From Salinivirgaceae bacterium (lineage in GTDB: Bacteria; Bacteroidota; Bacteroidia; Bacteroidales; SZUA-534), in the NCBI GenBank assembly GCA_017527435.1, contig JAFXQB010000001.1, positions 254,696 to 318,695 of the forward strand: a DNA stretch of 64,000 bases, written 5' to 3'. Positions 1-8,574 of the stretch are shown piece after piece (within the stretch, counting starts at the first letter, position 1; every line of letters starts with the position of its first letter). The translations under genes were made by a program, and so were the position numbers. The notes under the pieces were generated by a model. It had not been told where the DNA came from, searched no databases, and saw nothing but the letters and a program-made list of their open reading frames with translations.

Positions 1-383
1 TCGACCATATGGCTCTGCCGCCCTGCCACGCGCTTTTTCAGTTCTACGTGCGCGGCGGCCGCCTGTCGTGCCAACTCTACCAGCGCAGCGCCGACGCCTT
101 TTTGGGCGTGCCGTTCAACATTGCGTCGTACTCGCTTCTGACAATGATGGTTGCGCAGGTCTGCCACCTGCAGTTGGGTGAGTTCATCCACACCTTCGGC
201 GACCTACACATATATAATAACCACCTTGAGCAGGTTCAACTGCAACTCACACGCGAGCCGCGGCCGCTGCCCACAATGTGGATTAACCCCGAAGTTGACG
301 ACATTTTCAAGTTCAAATTCGACGATTTCCGACTCGACAACTACAACCCGCATCCGCACATCAAGGGTGAAGTGTCGGTGTGA
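1..383 (+). CDS. thyA: Thymidylate synthase, C-terminal part (cut by window start)
   Basis: This is the 3' part of the enzyme that methylates dUMP to dTMP with methylene-tetrahydrofolate as carbon donor and reductant. The frame is open from the first bases. It begins at the catalytic loop [16 protein letters not shown], whose Cys is the nucleophile. It continues through [23 protein letters not shown], with the dUMP-contacting Arg, Asp and Asn, and [16 protein letters not shown]. It ends at TGA 381-383. About half of the usual ~264 residues lie upstream of the window. The frame is intact and no oddities are visible. Confidence 0.95.
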   Translation, partial: DHMALPPCHALFQFYVRGGRLSCQLYQRSADAFLGVPFNIASYSLLTMMVAQVCHLQLGEFIHTFGDLHIYNNHLEQVQLQLTREPRPLPTMWINPEVDDIFKFKFDDFRLDNYNPHPHIKGEVSV

Positions 384-387
384 TAAA

Positions 388-411
388 GGATTGAAGGATT
401 GAAGGATTGAA
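388..411. repeat. Tandem 8-bp repeat (ggattgaa x3)
   Basis: Three exact head-to-tail copies of ggattgaa start five bases after the thyA stop. It belongs to the short near-tandem spacer sequences that recur in the first 15 kb. Function unknown; slippage-derived spacer is the simplest reading. Confidence 0.8.
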
Positions 412-437
412 TAACTGATTAAAATAGTAATCCAAAT

Positions 438-1202
438 CTAATCATTGTCCGTTGCCTGTTGTCTGACGTCCGTTGTCTTATTTTTTCCAACGAATCGGCG
501 CACATCGTCGGCCATCTGCCGCTGCCACACGGCATTATTATAATTGTATGAAACAGATGGCCGCGTTTTCGATTTTTTGAGCATCCGCACGTAAGACGCC
601 AAACCCGAGCCTGAACCCACAAGATTTAGAGTTTTCGACGGGTCGTACATCCCCGCATATTCCAAGCGACGAGTGTAACTTGCGAGTTGCCGCATCGGCC
701 CCAATTCTGCATCAAGAATCGGATGCGGCGCGCTGATTGCCAACTTAACGGCGTTATCTATATTATTGATAGCCAAACTGATATTCTCATCGGGCGGCAT
801 ATTGGCAACTTCGTATTTCAATTGCGCGTAGGTGATGAACGGCAGCACCACAACTTCGCCCAAAAGAATGGTGTCGGCCGACATCAGTATTCCAACCACG
901 CGGCTGCGACCGATGAGCGAATCGGGAATGGCAAACGTAACTCGCTGATAGCCAACACACGAAAAGTTTATCGTATCGCCCGAATGACAAGGCAACTCAA
1001 AATATCCGTTCTCGTTCGACGCCGTGCCATATCCGTGCCTGACATAAACGCTGACATACGGAATAGGCTGCAAATCAGCGGCATCGAGAATGCTTCCGCG
1101 GATGATTGTGGCGGAAGGTTGCGGCATAATCTGCCCTTCGGCAACGACCGCCAAAAGCAAAACAGCGGCCGCAAACGCAACTATTTTTGTAATTTTCGTC
1201 AT
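438..1202 (-). CDS. Exported protein with carboxypeptidase-like regulatory domain
   Basis: Predicted 254-residue exported protein of unknown role. The ATG at 1202 is preferred over an in-frame TTG at 1217 because it gives a clean signal peptide (MTKITKIVAFAAAVLLLAVVAEGQ). Residues ~30-110 read as a CarboxypepD_reg-like beta-sandwich (IIRGSILDAADLQPIPYVSVYV, then NGYFELPCHSGD and FSCVGY). In this phylum that domain usually sits at the N-terminus of TonB-dependent receptors, but here it stands alone before ~140 residues without recognisable motifs. The gene converges on thyA. No partner is evident from context. Confidence 0.75.
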   Translation of the reverse strand: MTKITKIVAFAAAVLLLAVVAEGQIMPQPSATIIRGSILDAADLQPIPYVSVYVRHGYGTASNENGYFELPCHSGDTINFSCVGYQRVTFAIPDSLIGRSRVVGILMSADTILLGEVVVLPFITYAQLKYEVANMPPDENISLAINNIDNAVKLAISAPHPILDAELGPMRQLASYTRRLEYAGMYDPSKTLNLVGSGSGLASYVRMLKKSKTRPSVSYNYNNAVWQRQMADDVRRFVGKNKTTDVRQQATDND

Positions 1203-1294
1203 AATTTTGCCAATCAACTCACAAATAAATGTGTTTTTGCTATTTTTAAACGCTTTTTCAAGGCAGTTTAACTTTTATTTAACGTTTACGGATT

Positions 1295-2086
1295 ATGCGA
1301 GCATATTATAAAAGCCTGTTGTCAGCCGCAGTAATCGGCACAATATTAGCAAGTTGCAGTCAGAAAACAATCGAGATTGAATCGAACGTAACGCCCCTGT
1401 CCGACTACGGCAGCAACGACGGCTCAATAGCGATAACCATCAGCGGCGGCAAAGAGCCGTACGCCATCCGTTGGTCGAACAATCAGGCTGTGGCCGAAAT
1501 CAGCAACTTGGCGGCAGGCACCTACATTGTCACCGTCACCGACGCTAAAGGCCGCGTAGGCGCTGATACTATTGAAGTTACGGGTCCCGAATGCCCGCTC
1601 TGCATCGACAACGAAGGCAACAGTTACCGCACCGCCATTGTTGGCGAGCACGTTTGGATGACCGAAAACCTGAAAGCAAAAACCAACGCCAACGGCGACG
1701 AAGTGAAATATTTTGAAAACCTCGACGCGCCCGAGAATGGACTGCTCTACACGTGGGACGCCGCGATGAACGGCAGCACCGATGAAGGCGCGCAAGGCCT
1801 TTGCCCCGACGGTTGGCACATTCCCACCCACGCTGAACTGACCGACCTTTCGGTGGCTCTCTGCAACGATTCGGTGGTTGAAAATCTGATTAATCCGTTC
1901 GACCTTGTGTACGCAGGATTCTATAACGGCGAGTTCCAAAATTCAGGCAGTTCGGCTTCGCTTTGGTCATCGTCGAAATCGCACGACAACATTTGGAAAC
2001 TATACTACCACAAGAACCTGAAAAAGCCGTTCATCTACTACGAAAAACCGCAGAACGCCATTTCGGTGCGGTGCGTAAAGGATTAG
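1295..2086 (+). CDS. FISUMP-domain lipoprotein with SprB repeat
   Basis: A 263-residue predicted lipoprotein. The N-terminus MRAYYKSLLSAAVIGTILASC ends in an LASC lipobox, so Cys21 would be lipidated. Residues ~38-85 (DGSIAITISGG, NLAAGTYIVTVTDAKG) match the SprB-type repeat found in Bacteroidota adhesins. Residues ~98-263 match the FISUMP domain (G.SYRTAIVGEHVWMTENL, LYTWDAAMN, GLCPDGWHIPTHAEL, LWSSS, SVRCVKD). The family is common among surface proteins of the phylum and has no established biochemical activity. It is divergent from the minus-strand gene at 438-1202, with a 92-bp gap that should hold both promoters. Confidence 0.85.
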   Translation: MRAYYKSLLSAAVIGTILASCSQKTIEIESNVTPLSDYGSNDGSIAITISGGKEPYAIRWSNNQAVAEISNLAAGTYIVTVTDAKGRVGADTIEVTGPECPLCIDNEGNSYRTAIVGEHVWMTENLKAKTNANGDEVKYFENLDAPENGLLYTWDAAMNGSTDEGAQGLCPDGWHIPTHAELTDLSVALCNDSVVENLINPFDLVYAGFYNGEFQNSGSSASLWSSSKSHDNIWKLYYHKNLKKPFIYYEKPQNAISVRCVKD

Positions 2087-2132
2087 TTTGATAGGTGTTG
2101 GGGGTTGGGTTGAGAAAGATTTCCTTTTATTC

Positions 2133-2169
2133 TGAATTCTAATCCCGATAACTATCGGGACTGAATTCA
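2133..2169. repeat. Palindrome tcccgata-ac-tatcggga flanked by gaattc
   Basis: A perfect 8-bp inverted repeat with a 2-base loop (2143-2160) has GAATTC on both sides (2134-2139 and 2163-2168). It sits between two convergent lipoprotein genes, so it may act as a bidirectional terminator, although the T-tracts are poor. It also looks like a short dispersed palindrome. Confidence 0.6.
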
Positions 2170-2176
2170 AAATTCC

Positions 2177-2479
2177 TTATTTCTCATAGATATCGAGCAG
2201 GCTGATGACTGTGCCCACGCGGCACGACGATTTTTGGTCATCGTCTTCAACGCATGCGAAACGGACTCTCAAACTATCAACCAAATCGATGGCAAACTCA
2301 CTGACATTCAACGGTTCAAACAGTTGATTGTCGGAATCAATCACCCAACCGCAGCCATCGAAAGCCGTGTAATCGACAAGCATTCCATCGACATAGCGGG
2401 CCACTTCGCCATCTTCAGAGCAACCAAAAGCAGCGGCCGAAAGTGCCAGTGTCAAAACCGATATCTTTAAGAATCCCAT
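2177..2479 (-). CDS. Small hypothetical lipoprotein
   Basis: Start chosen at ATG 2479, giving a 100-residue protein with signal MGFLKISVLTLALSAAAFGC and an AFGC lipobox. A longer frame to 2530 would bury that signal peptide. The mature part is acidic, has four further Cys residues and no motif I recognise (VARYVDGMLVDYTAFDGCGWVID). Role unknown. It lies downstream of the gpmI terminator and converges on the FISUMP lipoprotein. Confidence 0.6.
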   Translation of the reverse strand: MGFLKISVLTLALSAAAFGCSEDGEVARYVDGMLVDYTAFDGCGWVIDSDNQLFEPLNVSEFAIDLVDSLRVRFACVEDDDQKSSCRVGTVISLLDIYEK

Positions 2480-2571
2480 ATAATTGTCAATTTGCCATAC
2501 AATTTTAGGAAACTTGCTCTGTTTTAGCAAGATTATTTTTCAAGAGTGCGGGTTTTACTGACAAAAATCAC

Positions 2572-2603
2572 AAAAAAAGCCGCTCCGACAATCGCGAAGC
2601 GGC
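2572..2603 (-). terminator. Rho-independent terminator of gpmI
   Basis: On the minus strand the stem GCCGCT/AGCGGC (2579-2584 with 2598-2603) is followed by seven T, 28 bases after the gpmI stop. Confidence 0.75.
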
Positions 2604-2630
2604 ATTTACAATAGGTTATCTGTCTAACAA

Positions 2631-4163
2631 TCAATATTCAACCAGTACATTTCCGTTCATTTCGGCAGGAATGTCGAGACCCATAAGCGTGAGAACGGTT
2701 GGGGCAACGTCGGCCAGGCGACCGTTGTTCACCTTCTTCACATCGTCAGAAACCACAATCACAGGAACAGGGTTCAGCGAGTGAGCGGTGTTTGGCGTGC
2801 CGTCGGGATTGATGGCGTTGTCGGCGTTGCCGTGGTCGGCAATGATGACGGTGTTGTAGCCGTTCTTCTGTGCGGCAGCCACAACCTCACCCACGCATTC
2901 GTCAACGGCGCGTACAGCCTTGCAGATGGCTTCGTAAACACCAGTGTGGCCAACCATATCGCCATTGGCGAAGTTCACCACAATAAAGTCGAACTTGTTG
3001 GTGTTGATGCTTGCTATCAGTTTGTCTTTCACCTCGTAAGCGCTCATTTCGGGCTGCAGGTCGTAGGTGGCGACCTTTGGCGAAGCCACCAGAGTGCGCT
3101 CCTCGCCTTCGTATGGTGCCTCGCGGCCGCCGTTGAAGAAGAAGGTTACGTGAGCGTATTTCTCGGTCTCGGCAGTGTGCAACTGCTTCAGGCCCTTGCT
3201 GCTCAAATATTCGCCTAAAGTGTTGGTAACGTTCTCTTTCGGGAACAAAATATGCACGCCCGTGAAAGTTGCGTCGTACGGCGTCATACAGTAGTACTGC
3301 AAGTTCGGGATGGTGTTCATTCCCTCTTCGGGCATATCCTTCTGTGTCAACACGATAGTGAGTTCTTTGGCGCGGTCGTTGCGGTAGTTGAAGAAGATTA
3401 CCACGTCGCCGTCTTTGATGCGGCCATCAACATTAGCGTTGATGAGCGGCTCCATAAACTCGTCGGTATCTTTATGCTCTTCAGTATCAGCGTCGTAGCA
3501 ACTCTGCACACCTGCAACCATATCGGTAACCTTGCGGCCAATGCCGTTAACCAGTTGGTCATAAGCCACTTTGATGCGGTTCCAGCGTTTGTCGCGGTCC
3601 ATAGCGTAGAAGCGGCCGATGATGCTTGCAATGTGACCAATGTTGGCGTCGCAGTGCTTCTGCAGGTCGGCAATAAAGCCCTTGCCACTCTTCGGGTCGG
3701 TGTCGCGGCCGTCCATAAAGCAGTGAACGAAAGTATTACTGATTCCGTACTCTTTAGCAATCTCGATGAGTTTGAACAGGTGGTCGAGCGATGAGTGCAC
3801 GCCGCCGTTCGAAGTCAGGCCCATCAAGTGGATGCTCTTGCCGTTCTTTTTGGCGTACTCGTAAGCCGAAACAATCTCGGGATTTTTCAGAATGCTGTTG
3901 TCGGCGCAGGCGCGATTGATTTTTACAAGGTCCTGATATACAATGCGTCCGGCACCAATGTTAAGGTGACCGACCTCAGAGTTGCCCATCTGTCCGTTAG
4001 GCAGACCAACATCCTCGCCGCTTGTAAGCAACTGTGCGTTAGGGTATTCCTTTGCCAGACGCTCCATATTGGGCGCCCCAGCAGTGTAAATTGCGTCACT
4101 TTTTGTCTTGTTGCCGATTCCCCATCCATCGAGAATCATCAACAGCGTTTTTCCTTTTGCCAT
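2631..4163 (-). CDS. gpmI: 2,3-bisphosphoglycerate-independent phosphoglycerate mutase
   Basis: Interconverts 3- and 2-phosphoglycerate in glycolysis using two Mn ions and a phosphoserine intermediate, in the cytoplasm. The 510 residues are full length for the family. Visible motifs are [10 protein letters not shown] (metal-binding Asp12), [15 protein letters not shown] with catalytic Ser62, [11 protein letters not shown], and [10 protein letters not shown] near the C-terminus with metal ligands. The gene stands alone, preceded by a ~140-bp AT-rich gap and followed by a clear terminator. No oddities. Confidence 0.97.
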   Translation of the reverse strand: MAKGKTLLMILDGWGIGNKTKSDAIYTAGAPNMERLAKEYPNAQLLTSGEDVGLPNGQMGNSEVGHLNIGAGRIVYQDLVKINRACADNSILKNPEIVSAYEYAKKNGKSIHLMGLTSNGGVHSSLDHLFKLIEIAKEYGISNTFVHCFMDGRDTDPKSGKGFIADLQKHCDANIGHIASIIGRFYAMDRDKRWNRIKVAYDQLVNGIGRKVTDMVAGVQSCYDADTEEHKDTDEFMEPLINANVDGRIKDGDVVIFFNYRNDRAKELTIVLTQKDMPEEGMNTIPNLQYYCMTPYDATFTGVHILFPKENVTNTLGEYLSSKGLKQLHTAETEKYAHVTFFFNGGREAPYEGEERTLVASPKVATYDLQPEMSAYEVKDKLIASINTNKFDFIVVNFANGDMVGHTGVYEAICKAVRAVDECVGEVVAAAQKNGYNTVIIADHGNADNAINPDGTPNTAHSLNPVPVIVVSDDVKKVNNGRLADVAPTVLTLMGLDIPAEMNGNVLVEY

Positions 4164-4305
4164 TTTATAATCGTTTTTATAATTAATAATCTAACAATCA
4201 GAATTTTACGAAGCAATAGTACTTGCGTGAAATTCGAGTGCGAAATTATTAAAAAATAGGCTGATAATGATTTTTTGATTAGGAAATATTTAGGCGGGAA
4301 ATACC

Positions 4306-5484
4306 CTACCAATTACTTTTCTTTTTATGATATATTATAGAGTTATATCCTACAATATCATCAAATTGTGGGAATGCAACATATTCGCCATCGCTGTTAA
4401 TCAAGCCCCATTTGTCATACATTCGTACAGGGGCCAACCCGCACTTGGTAAAGTTTCCAGCACCACCTTCAAATTTCTGTTTTATAGCCTGATTGCCGGT
4501 TTTGTCGATATAGCCTTCACTCGAAGGAACATTGGTTATTTGAACCAAGGCCAAACCATTTTCGGCAAAATCAAAAGCGGATGCATACTGCGGATTGATA
4601 ACAAATTCACCCGCCTCGTCGATATAACCATAACCTTCATTTGTTCTGACGCGAGCCAAGCCATTTTCGGCAAAATTCCAAGCCTCAAAGAAACGCGGTT
4701 TGATAACAAATTCACCGGTTTTGTCGATATATCCATATTTGCCGTTCAGTTTAACGATGGCCAAGCCATTTTTGGCGAAATTTCTTACCTCATCAAATTT
4801 CGGAATGATAAAATAATTACCCGTTTGGTCGATATACCCATACTTGTCGTTCAGTTTAACCCAAGCCAAACTGTCATCTGAAAACATTTCTGCCGCCGAG
4901 TCAAAATTAGGTTTAATAACCATCTTGCCGGTATCATCGATAAATCCATATTTACCGTTCAATCCAACTCTAACCAAGCCGTTTTTAAAATACCCGGCCG
5001 TGTCGTACTGCGGCTCAATAATCATTTTACCTTTCTTATTGATATAGCCCCATTTACCAGCAACCCTGACTCCTGCCAAACCGTTTTCGGTAAAGCTCCA
5101 GGCTTTCTCGTATTGCGGTTCGATAACAATTTTGCCTTTTTCATCGATATACCCCCATCGGCCTCTCAACTTAACAATGGCCAAGCCATTTGCAAAATTT
5201 CCAACTCGCTCAAACTGCGGATTCGGTTTGATAACCAACTTGCCTGTTTTGTCAATATAACCCCATTTACCATCCAGTTTTATTTTCGCCAAACCATTTT
5301 CGGCGAAACGCCAAACCGAGTCAAACTGCGGCATTATTTCCATTTTTTCAGTGCCGAAATAGCCCCATTTGCCGTTCTTTTTTACCGGAATAAGTTCACA
5401 GTCATTGTTTTGCCCTTGCGCCACGCAACCAATTAAAACCGCAGCAGCAGCCAACACTGTTGTTAGGAAGAATTTATTTTTCAT
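4306..5484 (-). CDS. WG-repeat lipoprotein
   Basis: 392-residue predicted lipoprotein (MKNKFFLTTVLAAAAVLIGC, LIGC lipobox). The rest is ten tandem WG-type repeats of ~33-35 residues, each with a K(W/Y)GYID core followed by .G..VI.P.F/Y and a .F..NGLA.V strand. The last copy is KWGLINSDGEY. WG repeats form beta-structures thought to bind proteins or surfaces; no enzymatic function is established. It is followed and preceded by other exported-protein genes, suggesting a surface role, which is inference. Confidence 0.85.
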   Translation of the reverse strand: MKNKFFLTTVLAAAAVLIGCVAQGQNNDCELIPVKKNGKWGYFGTEKMEIMPQFDSVWRFAENGLAKIKLDGKWGYIDKTGKLVIKPNPQFERVGNFANGLAIVKLRGRWGYIDEKGKIVIEPQYEKAWSFTENGLAGVRVAGKWGYINKKGKMIIEPQYDTAGYFKNGLVRVGLNGKYGFIDDTGKMVIKPNFDSAAEMFSDDSLAWVKLNDKYGYIDQTGNYFIIPKFDEVRNFAKNGLAIVKLNGKYGYIDKTGEFVIKPRFFEAWNFAENGLARVRTNEGYGYIDEAGEFVINPQYASAFDFAENGLALVQITNVPSSEGYIDKTGNQAIKQKFEGGAGNFTKCGLAPVRMYDKWGLINSDGEYVAFPQFDDIVGYNSIIYHKKKSNW

Positions 5485-5559
5485 AATTCAAAAATATCTA
5501 AAGTCATTTCATCTTACGTAAAAGCGTATGGCAGGTATTTACTATGCTGTCCACGACTC

Positions 5560-5590
5560 ATTTTAAGGTGAAAGAATAGCACCTTAAAAT
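5560..5590. terminator. Inverted repeat downstream of the FGE-like gene
   Basis: Perfect 11-bp inverted repeat (attttaaggtg, loop of 9, caccttaaaat) lies 48 bases after the stop of the minus-strand gene at 5638. The stem itself ends in T/A tracts, so a terminator is plausible but not certain. Confidence 0.5.
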
Positions 5591-5637
5591 TTGAACCACA
5601 ATATTTAAATGATACCACGATTTTGCCAATTAATGCC

Positions 5638-6339
5638 CTATTTATCCATCGCCAGCCGCACACCGCAGATTCCGTTTTGAGCGGTTGGGGCGTTCTTGCT
5701 GCGGTTCCAAACCCAGCAAGCCTGCGAAGTGTCGGTGAAGCAGCCGCCGCGAATAACGTACTGCAACGACTCAACGCCCTCGTAAGGGTCGGCGCACCAC
5801 TCCCACAGGTTGCCGCTCATATCGTAGATTCCCAGCTCGTTAGGTGCTTTGGTGGCCACGGGGTGAGCGCGCGATTCGCTGTTTTTTGAGTACCACCCAA
5901 CTTTGCCTATCGCATCGCCGCCGCTGAATTTGAAATTGCTGCTTTTGCTGCCGCCGCGTGCCGCATACTCCCACTCATCTTCGGTCGGCAGACGGAAGTT
6001 CTGCCCTGTGAGTTGGTTCAGTTTCTCGATAAAGGCCTTGCAGTCATTCCAGCTGACCGACTCAACGGGTAACCCCTTGCCCCTCCCCGACAAACTCGAC
6101 GGGTTCTTGCCCATCACAGCTTTCCACAAATCCTGCGTCACTTCGGTTTTGCCTATCAGGAAACTGCCGACGGTGGTAGATTCCGTTTTTCCAGGCTCAC
6201 CCATATCGAAGGTGCCGCCATCAACACAAACCATCTCAAACTTGACGCCGTTGGCCGTAAACTCACGAACCTCGCCGTTCTGCGACATTGCAAACTGCGC
6301 TGCCGACAATGCGAACAATGTGATAATCAGTCGTTTCAT
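5638..6339 (-). CDS. Formylglycine-generating-enzyme-like (SUMF1) exported protein
   Basis: 233 residues: signal peptide MKRLIITLFALSAAQFAMSQ, then a compact SUMF1/FGE-sulfatase fold. Motifs seen are F.MVCVDGGTFDMG, IGKTEVTQDLWKAVMG, LPVESVSWNDCKAFIEKLN, FRLPTEDEWEYAARGG, GNLWEWCADPY, VIRGGCF and GVRLAMDK. True formylglycine-generating enzymes use a Cys pair near the C-terminus. Here one Cys (GGCF) lies at ~200 and another in SQACWVW, so activity cannot be judged. Many Bacteroidota copies are non-enzymatic surface domains. No sulfatase gene lies nearby. Confidence 0.85.
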   Translation of the reverse strand: MKRLIITLFALSAAQFAMSQNGEVREFTANGVKFEMVCVDGGTFDMGEPGKTESTTVGSFLIGKTEVTQDLWKAVMGKNPSSLSGRGKGLPVESVSWNDCKAFIEKLNQLTGQNFRLPTEDEWEYAARGGSKSSNFKFSGGDAIGKVGWYSKNSESRAHPVATKAPNELGIYDMSGNLWEWCADPYEGVESLQYVIRGGCFTDTSQACWVWNRSKNAPTAQNGICGVRLAMDK

Positions 6340-6446
6340 AACGTATCGTTTTAGAGTTTCAAGATACGAATAAAAATCGGAATAACTGACAAGTGTTTTA
6401 AAATTATGAGCGAAGATGATGCGGATTTAACTGATTTTGTTTATGA

Positions 6447-6628
6447 CTACGGACTTCAGACTACGGACATCAGACAACAGACAGATTTGGTGATTTGTTA
6501 ATCGGTCGCGATGAATCGCGTCCCAACATTTGCCTTTTTATTGTTAATTGTTAATTATTCATTGTTAATTGTCTGCGTTTTCTTACGCCCTGCACCTAAC
6601 TCCTAATTCCTAACTTCTAAATGCCGAA
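6447..6628. repeat. Low-complexity spacer with near-tandem words and a REP-like palindrome
   Basis: This gene-free stretch holds three runs of degenerate short repeats. At 6447-6483 are gactacgga/cagacaac words, at 6540-6572 are ttgttaatt words, and at 6598-6620 are cctaa(c/t)tc words. The palindrome cgcgat-ga-atcgcg lies at 6507-6520, followed by tccc(a/t)acatt, and recurs at 10627-10640. I see no ORF or terminator in it. Confidence 0.65.
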
Positions 6629-7165
6629 TCACTTCGCCGACATATACTCGCCCACCCATTTTGTGTCCTGCATATCCTTCAGCAGGCGGATAAGGTTGTC
6701 GCCGTAGATGACATCGCTCAAAAAGTTCATTCCGTACTGCGACAGAATCCGCATCTGACCTTCGGTGGGCACGCCGTTTTGTCCGCCCCAGCCAAGCGCC
6801 TTCGATTCGCCAAACGGGTATGTGGCGTAGCGCAGTTTCCATAAGTCTTTGAGCGTGAGTTGGTCGATGCCTTCGGTTTCAAACATATCGATGCGGTCGG
6901 GGTTGGCTTTCGATGGCTCGGCGCCGCCAAACTGACGAAGAAATGTCTCGTATTTGATAAAACGCACGGTTGGCTTGCCTTCGTACGGTTGGCAATGGAT
7001 TCCGTAGGTAACAACCTCAAGGCCAGCCGTGGGCATCAGACTCACGCAGAACGAATATCGCGCCAAGCGGAACGCTTCGGGGTTGTCGGCGCCTTTGGGC
7101 ACAAGAATCTGCGCCTGCGTCTGCAAGCCAACAATAATCATCAGTAATACAAGCAGTTTTTTCAT
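6629..7165 (-). CDS. Exported protein of unknown function
   Basis: 178 residues with signal peptide MKKLLVLLMIIVGLQTQAQ. The mature part (ILVPKGADNPEAFRLARYSFCVSLMPTAGLEVVTYGIHCQPYEGKPTVRF...) carries no motif I recognise. It has two Cys, possibly a disulfide. The start lies one base after the stop of the upstream membrane-protein gene, so the two are almost certainly co-transcribed with pepE further upstream. Role unknown. Confidence 0.65.
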   Translation of the reverse strand: MKKLLVLLMIIVGLQTQAQILVPKGADNPEAFRLARYSFCVSLMPTAGLEVVTYGIHCQPYEGKPTVRFIKYETFLRQFGGAEPSKANPDRIDMFETEGIDQLTLKDLWKLRYATYPFGESKALGWGGQNGVPTEGQMRILSQYGMNFLSDVIYGDNLIRLLKDMQDTKWVGEYMSAK

Positions 7166-7166
7166 A

Positions 7167-7790
7167 TCAATCGATTAAAAACGACACTGCGGCCAGCACA
7201 ATCAGGATGCAGCCCGTGAGTGTCTTTTGGTGATGTTCGAAAATGTGCCAGTTCAGGCGGTCCAGGCCTTTTGTGCCGATATAGACGAGCGTTAGCATAG
7301 TGCCCACAGTAGCAACAAGATAGATAGCCGACGTGACCAGAATTCCGCGCCAGCCAAACACGCCCGCAGGCAAAAAATAGACCTCGAGTTCGATGCAGGG
7401 CGAGAAGAACATCGCCACAACCATTGAGCCAATGACCGCGCGTTTGGTTTTTGCCTGCCGCGCACCATCGAAATGGTCGTGATGGTGATGGCCGCGCCCA
7501 ATGAAATCGGAAACAATGAAAATGACACCCAAAACGGCCAGAACGGCGGGCGCCACCCAGTGCGTCAGTTCGGCGTGGCTGCTCGAGAGTTGGAATCCCG
7601 CAAGGCCAATCAGAATGCCGATAATCACCGTGCTTGCAATGTGCGCGGCGCCGATGAGCGCAGTGGCGTGCAGCGTCTCGCGCATTGTCCAACGCTCGCT
7701 CTTACCCACGGCCACAATGGGCAGCCAATGGTTTGGAATGGCGGCATGGACAAGGCTCAACAGCAAACTACCCGATATTATCTGCCACAT
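7167..7790 (-). CDS. Predicted metal-transport-type membrane protein (NicO/UreH/DsbD-like)
   Basis: 207 residues with about six hydrophobic segments. It starts SLLLSLVHAAIPNHWLPIV, a His-bearing first helix as in nickel/cobalt (NicO/HupE-UreH) proteins. A His-rich loop GRGHHHHDHFDG lies near residue 100 and a SPCIELEVYFLPAG helix near 140. Taken together this suggests transition-metal transport across the inner membrane, but the substrate is inference. Its stop is one base from the start of the 178-aa gene and its start is six bases from the pepE stop, so it is mid-operon. Confidence 0.6.
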   Translation of the reverse strand: MWQIISGSLLLSLVHAAIPNHWLPIVAVGKSERWTMRETLHATALIGAAHIASTVIIGILIGLAGFQLSSSHAELTHWVAPAVLAVLGVIFIVSDFIGRGHHHHDHFDGARQAKTKRAVIGSMVVAMFFSPCIELEVYFLPAGVFGWRGILVTSAIYLVATVGTMLTLVYIGTKGLDRLNWHIFEHHQKTLTGCILIVLAAVSFLID

Positions 7791-7796
7791 TGATTA

Positions 7797-8504
7797 TCAA
7801 AGATTTAAAAGAAAATCAAAATCCTCGTCAGGTTCAAGTTCGATGGGTTGGCGTCCATTGATGAAAAGCCGCAAGTTGTTCTTGCCCACATAGCGGACGT
7901 TCCCGCCCTCAACGTTGAGCATACAGCCTTCGCGCAAGCCCACAACAGTCGATTTCGGGTTGGCGGCCAGATACTCCAGAATGCGTTCCTCGCGCGTCTC
8001 GCCGCCGTGGCCTTCAATCTGACGGTCGGTGTAGTGCGGATTGATTTGGAACGGCACCAGCCCGAAGGTGTCGAAGCCCAGCGGGTCAACCACGGGCATA
8101 TCGTTGGTTGTCTGCATTGTGGGGCAGACCACGTTGGCGCCCGCACTCCAGCCCACGTATGGCGTTCCAGCCTTTACGCAGCGGCGCACAGGCTCAATCA
8201 GGCCGTTCTGATGCAAGTGGCGCACCAGATTCCACGTGTTGCCGCCACCAACCACAATGGCGTCGGCAGTCTCAACGGCTTCAACCTGATTATCAAACCG
8301 ATGTATCGACTTCACACTCAAGCCAAAATCACGGAATCGGCGGTTGACCTTGGCCTCAAAATCGTCGAAACTGAACGTTACGGCGGCGTACGGAATGAAA
8401 ACGATGTTCTGCCGCCCGCTCAAAAAGCGCGCAATCTCGTCTTTCGAATACTCCAGAAACGGCTCGCCCGCCATTGTTGAATTGCTTATCAGAAGAAGAT
8501 GCAT
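7797..8504 (-). CDS. pepE: Dipeptidase E (peptidase S51)
   Basis: Cytoplasmic serine dipeptidase that cleaves N-terminal Asp-Xaa dipeptides. The 235-residue length is usual for the family. MHLLLISNSTMAGEPFLEYS opens the Rossmann-like core. AIVVGGGNTWNLV and the nucleophile elbow VGWSAGANV (catalytic Ser ~120) are intact, followed by GLVPFQINPHYTD with the catalytic His. It is first in a three-gene minus-strand operon with the membrane protein and the 178-aa exported protein. Confidence 0.93.
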   Translation of the reverse strand: MHLLLISNSTMAGEPFLEYSKDEIARFLSGRQNIVFIPYAAVTFSFDDFEAKVNRRFRDFGLSVKSIHRFDNQVEAVETADAIVVGGGNTWNLVRHLHQNGLIEPVRRCVKAGTPYVGWSAGANVVCPTMQTTNDMPVVDPLGFDTFGLVPFQINPHYTDRQIEGHGGETREERILEYLAANPKSTVVGLREGCMLNVEGGNVRYVGKNNLRLFINGRQPIELEPDEDFDFLLNL

Positions 8505-8574
8505 ATTTATTTTTGATTTTTGATTTATTGAACACAGATGACACAGATTGAACTGATTTACACAGATTTTAATT

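Noticed and set aside
7162..7692. 176-aa minus-strand ORF overlapping the membrane protein
   Set aside because: Out-of-frame with the clear membrane-protein gene; Arg/Cys/His-rich shadow.
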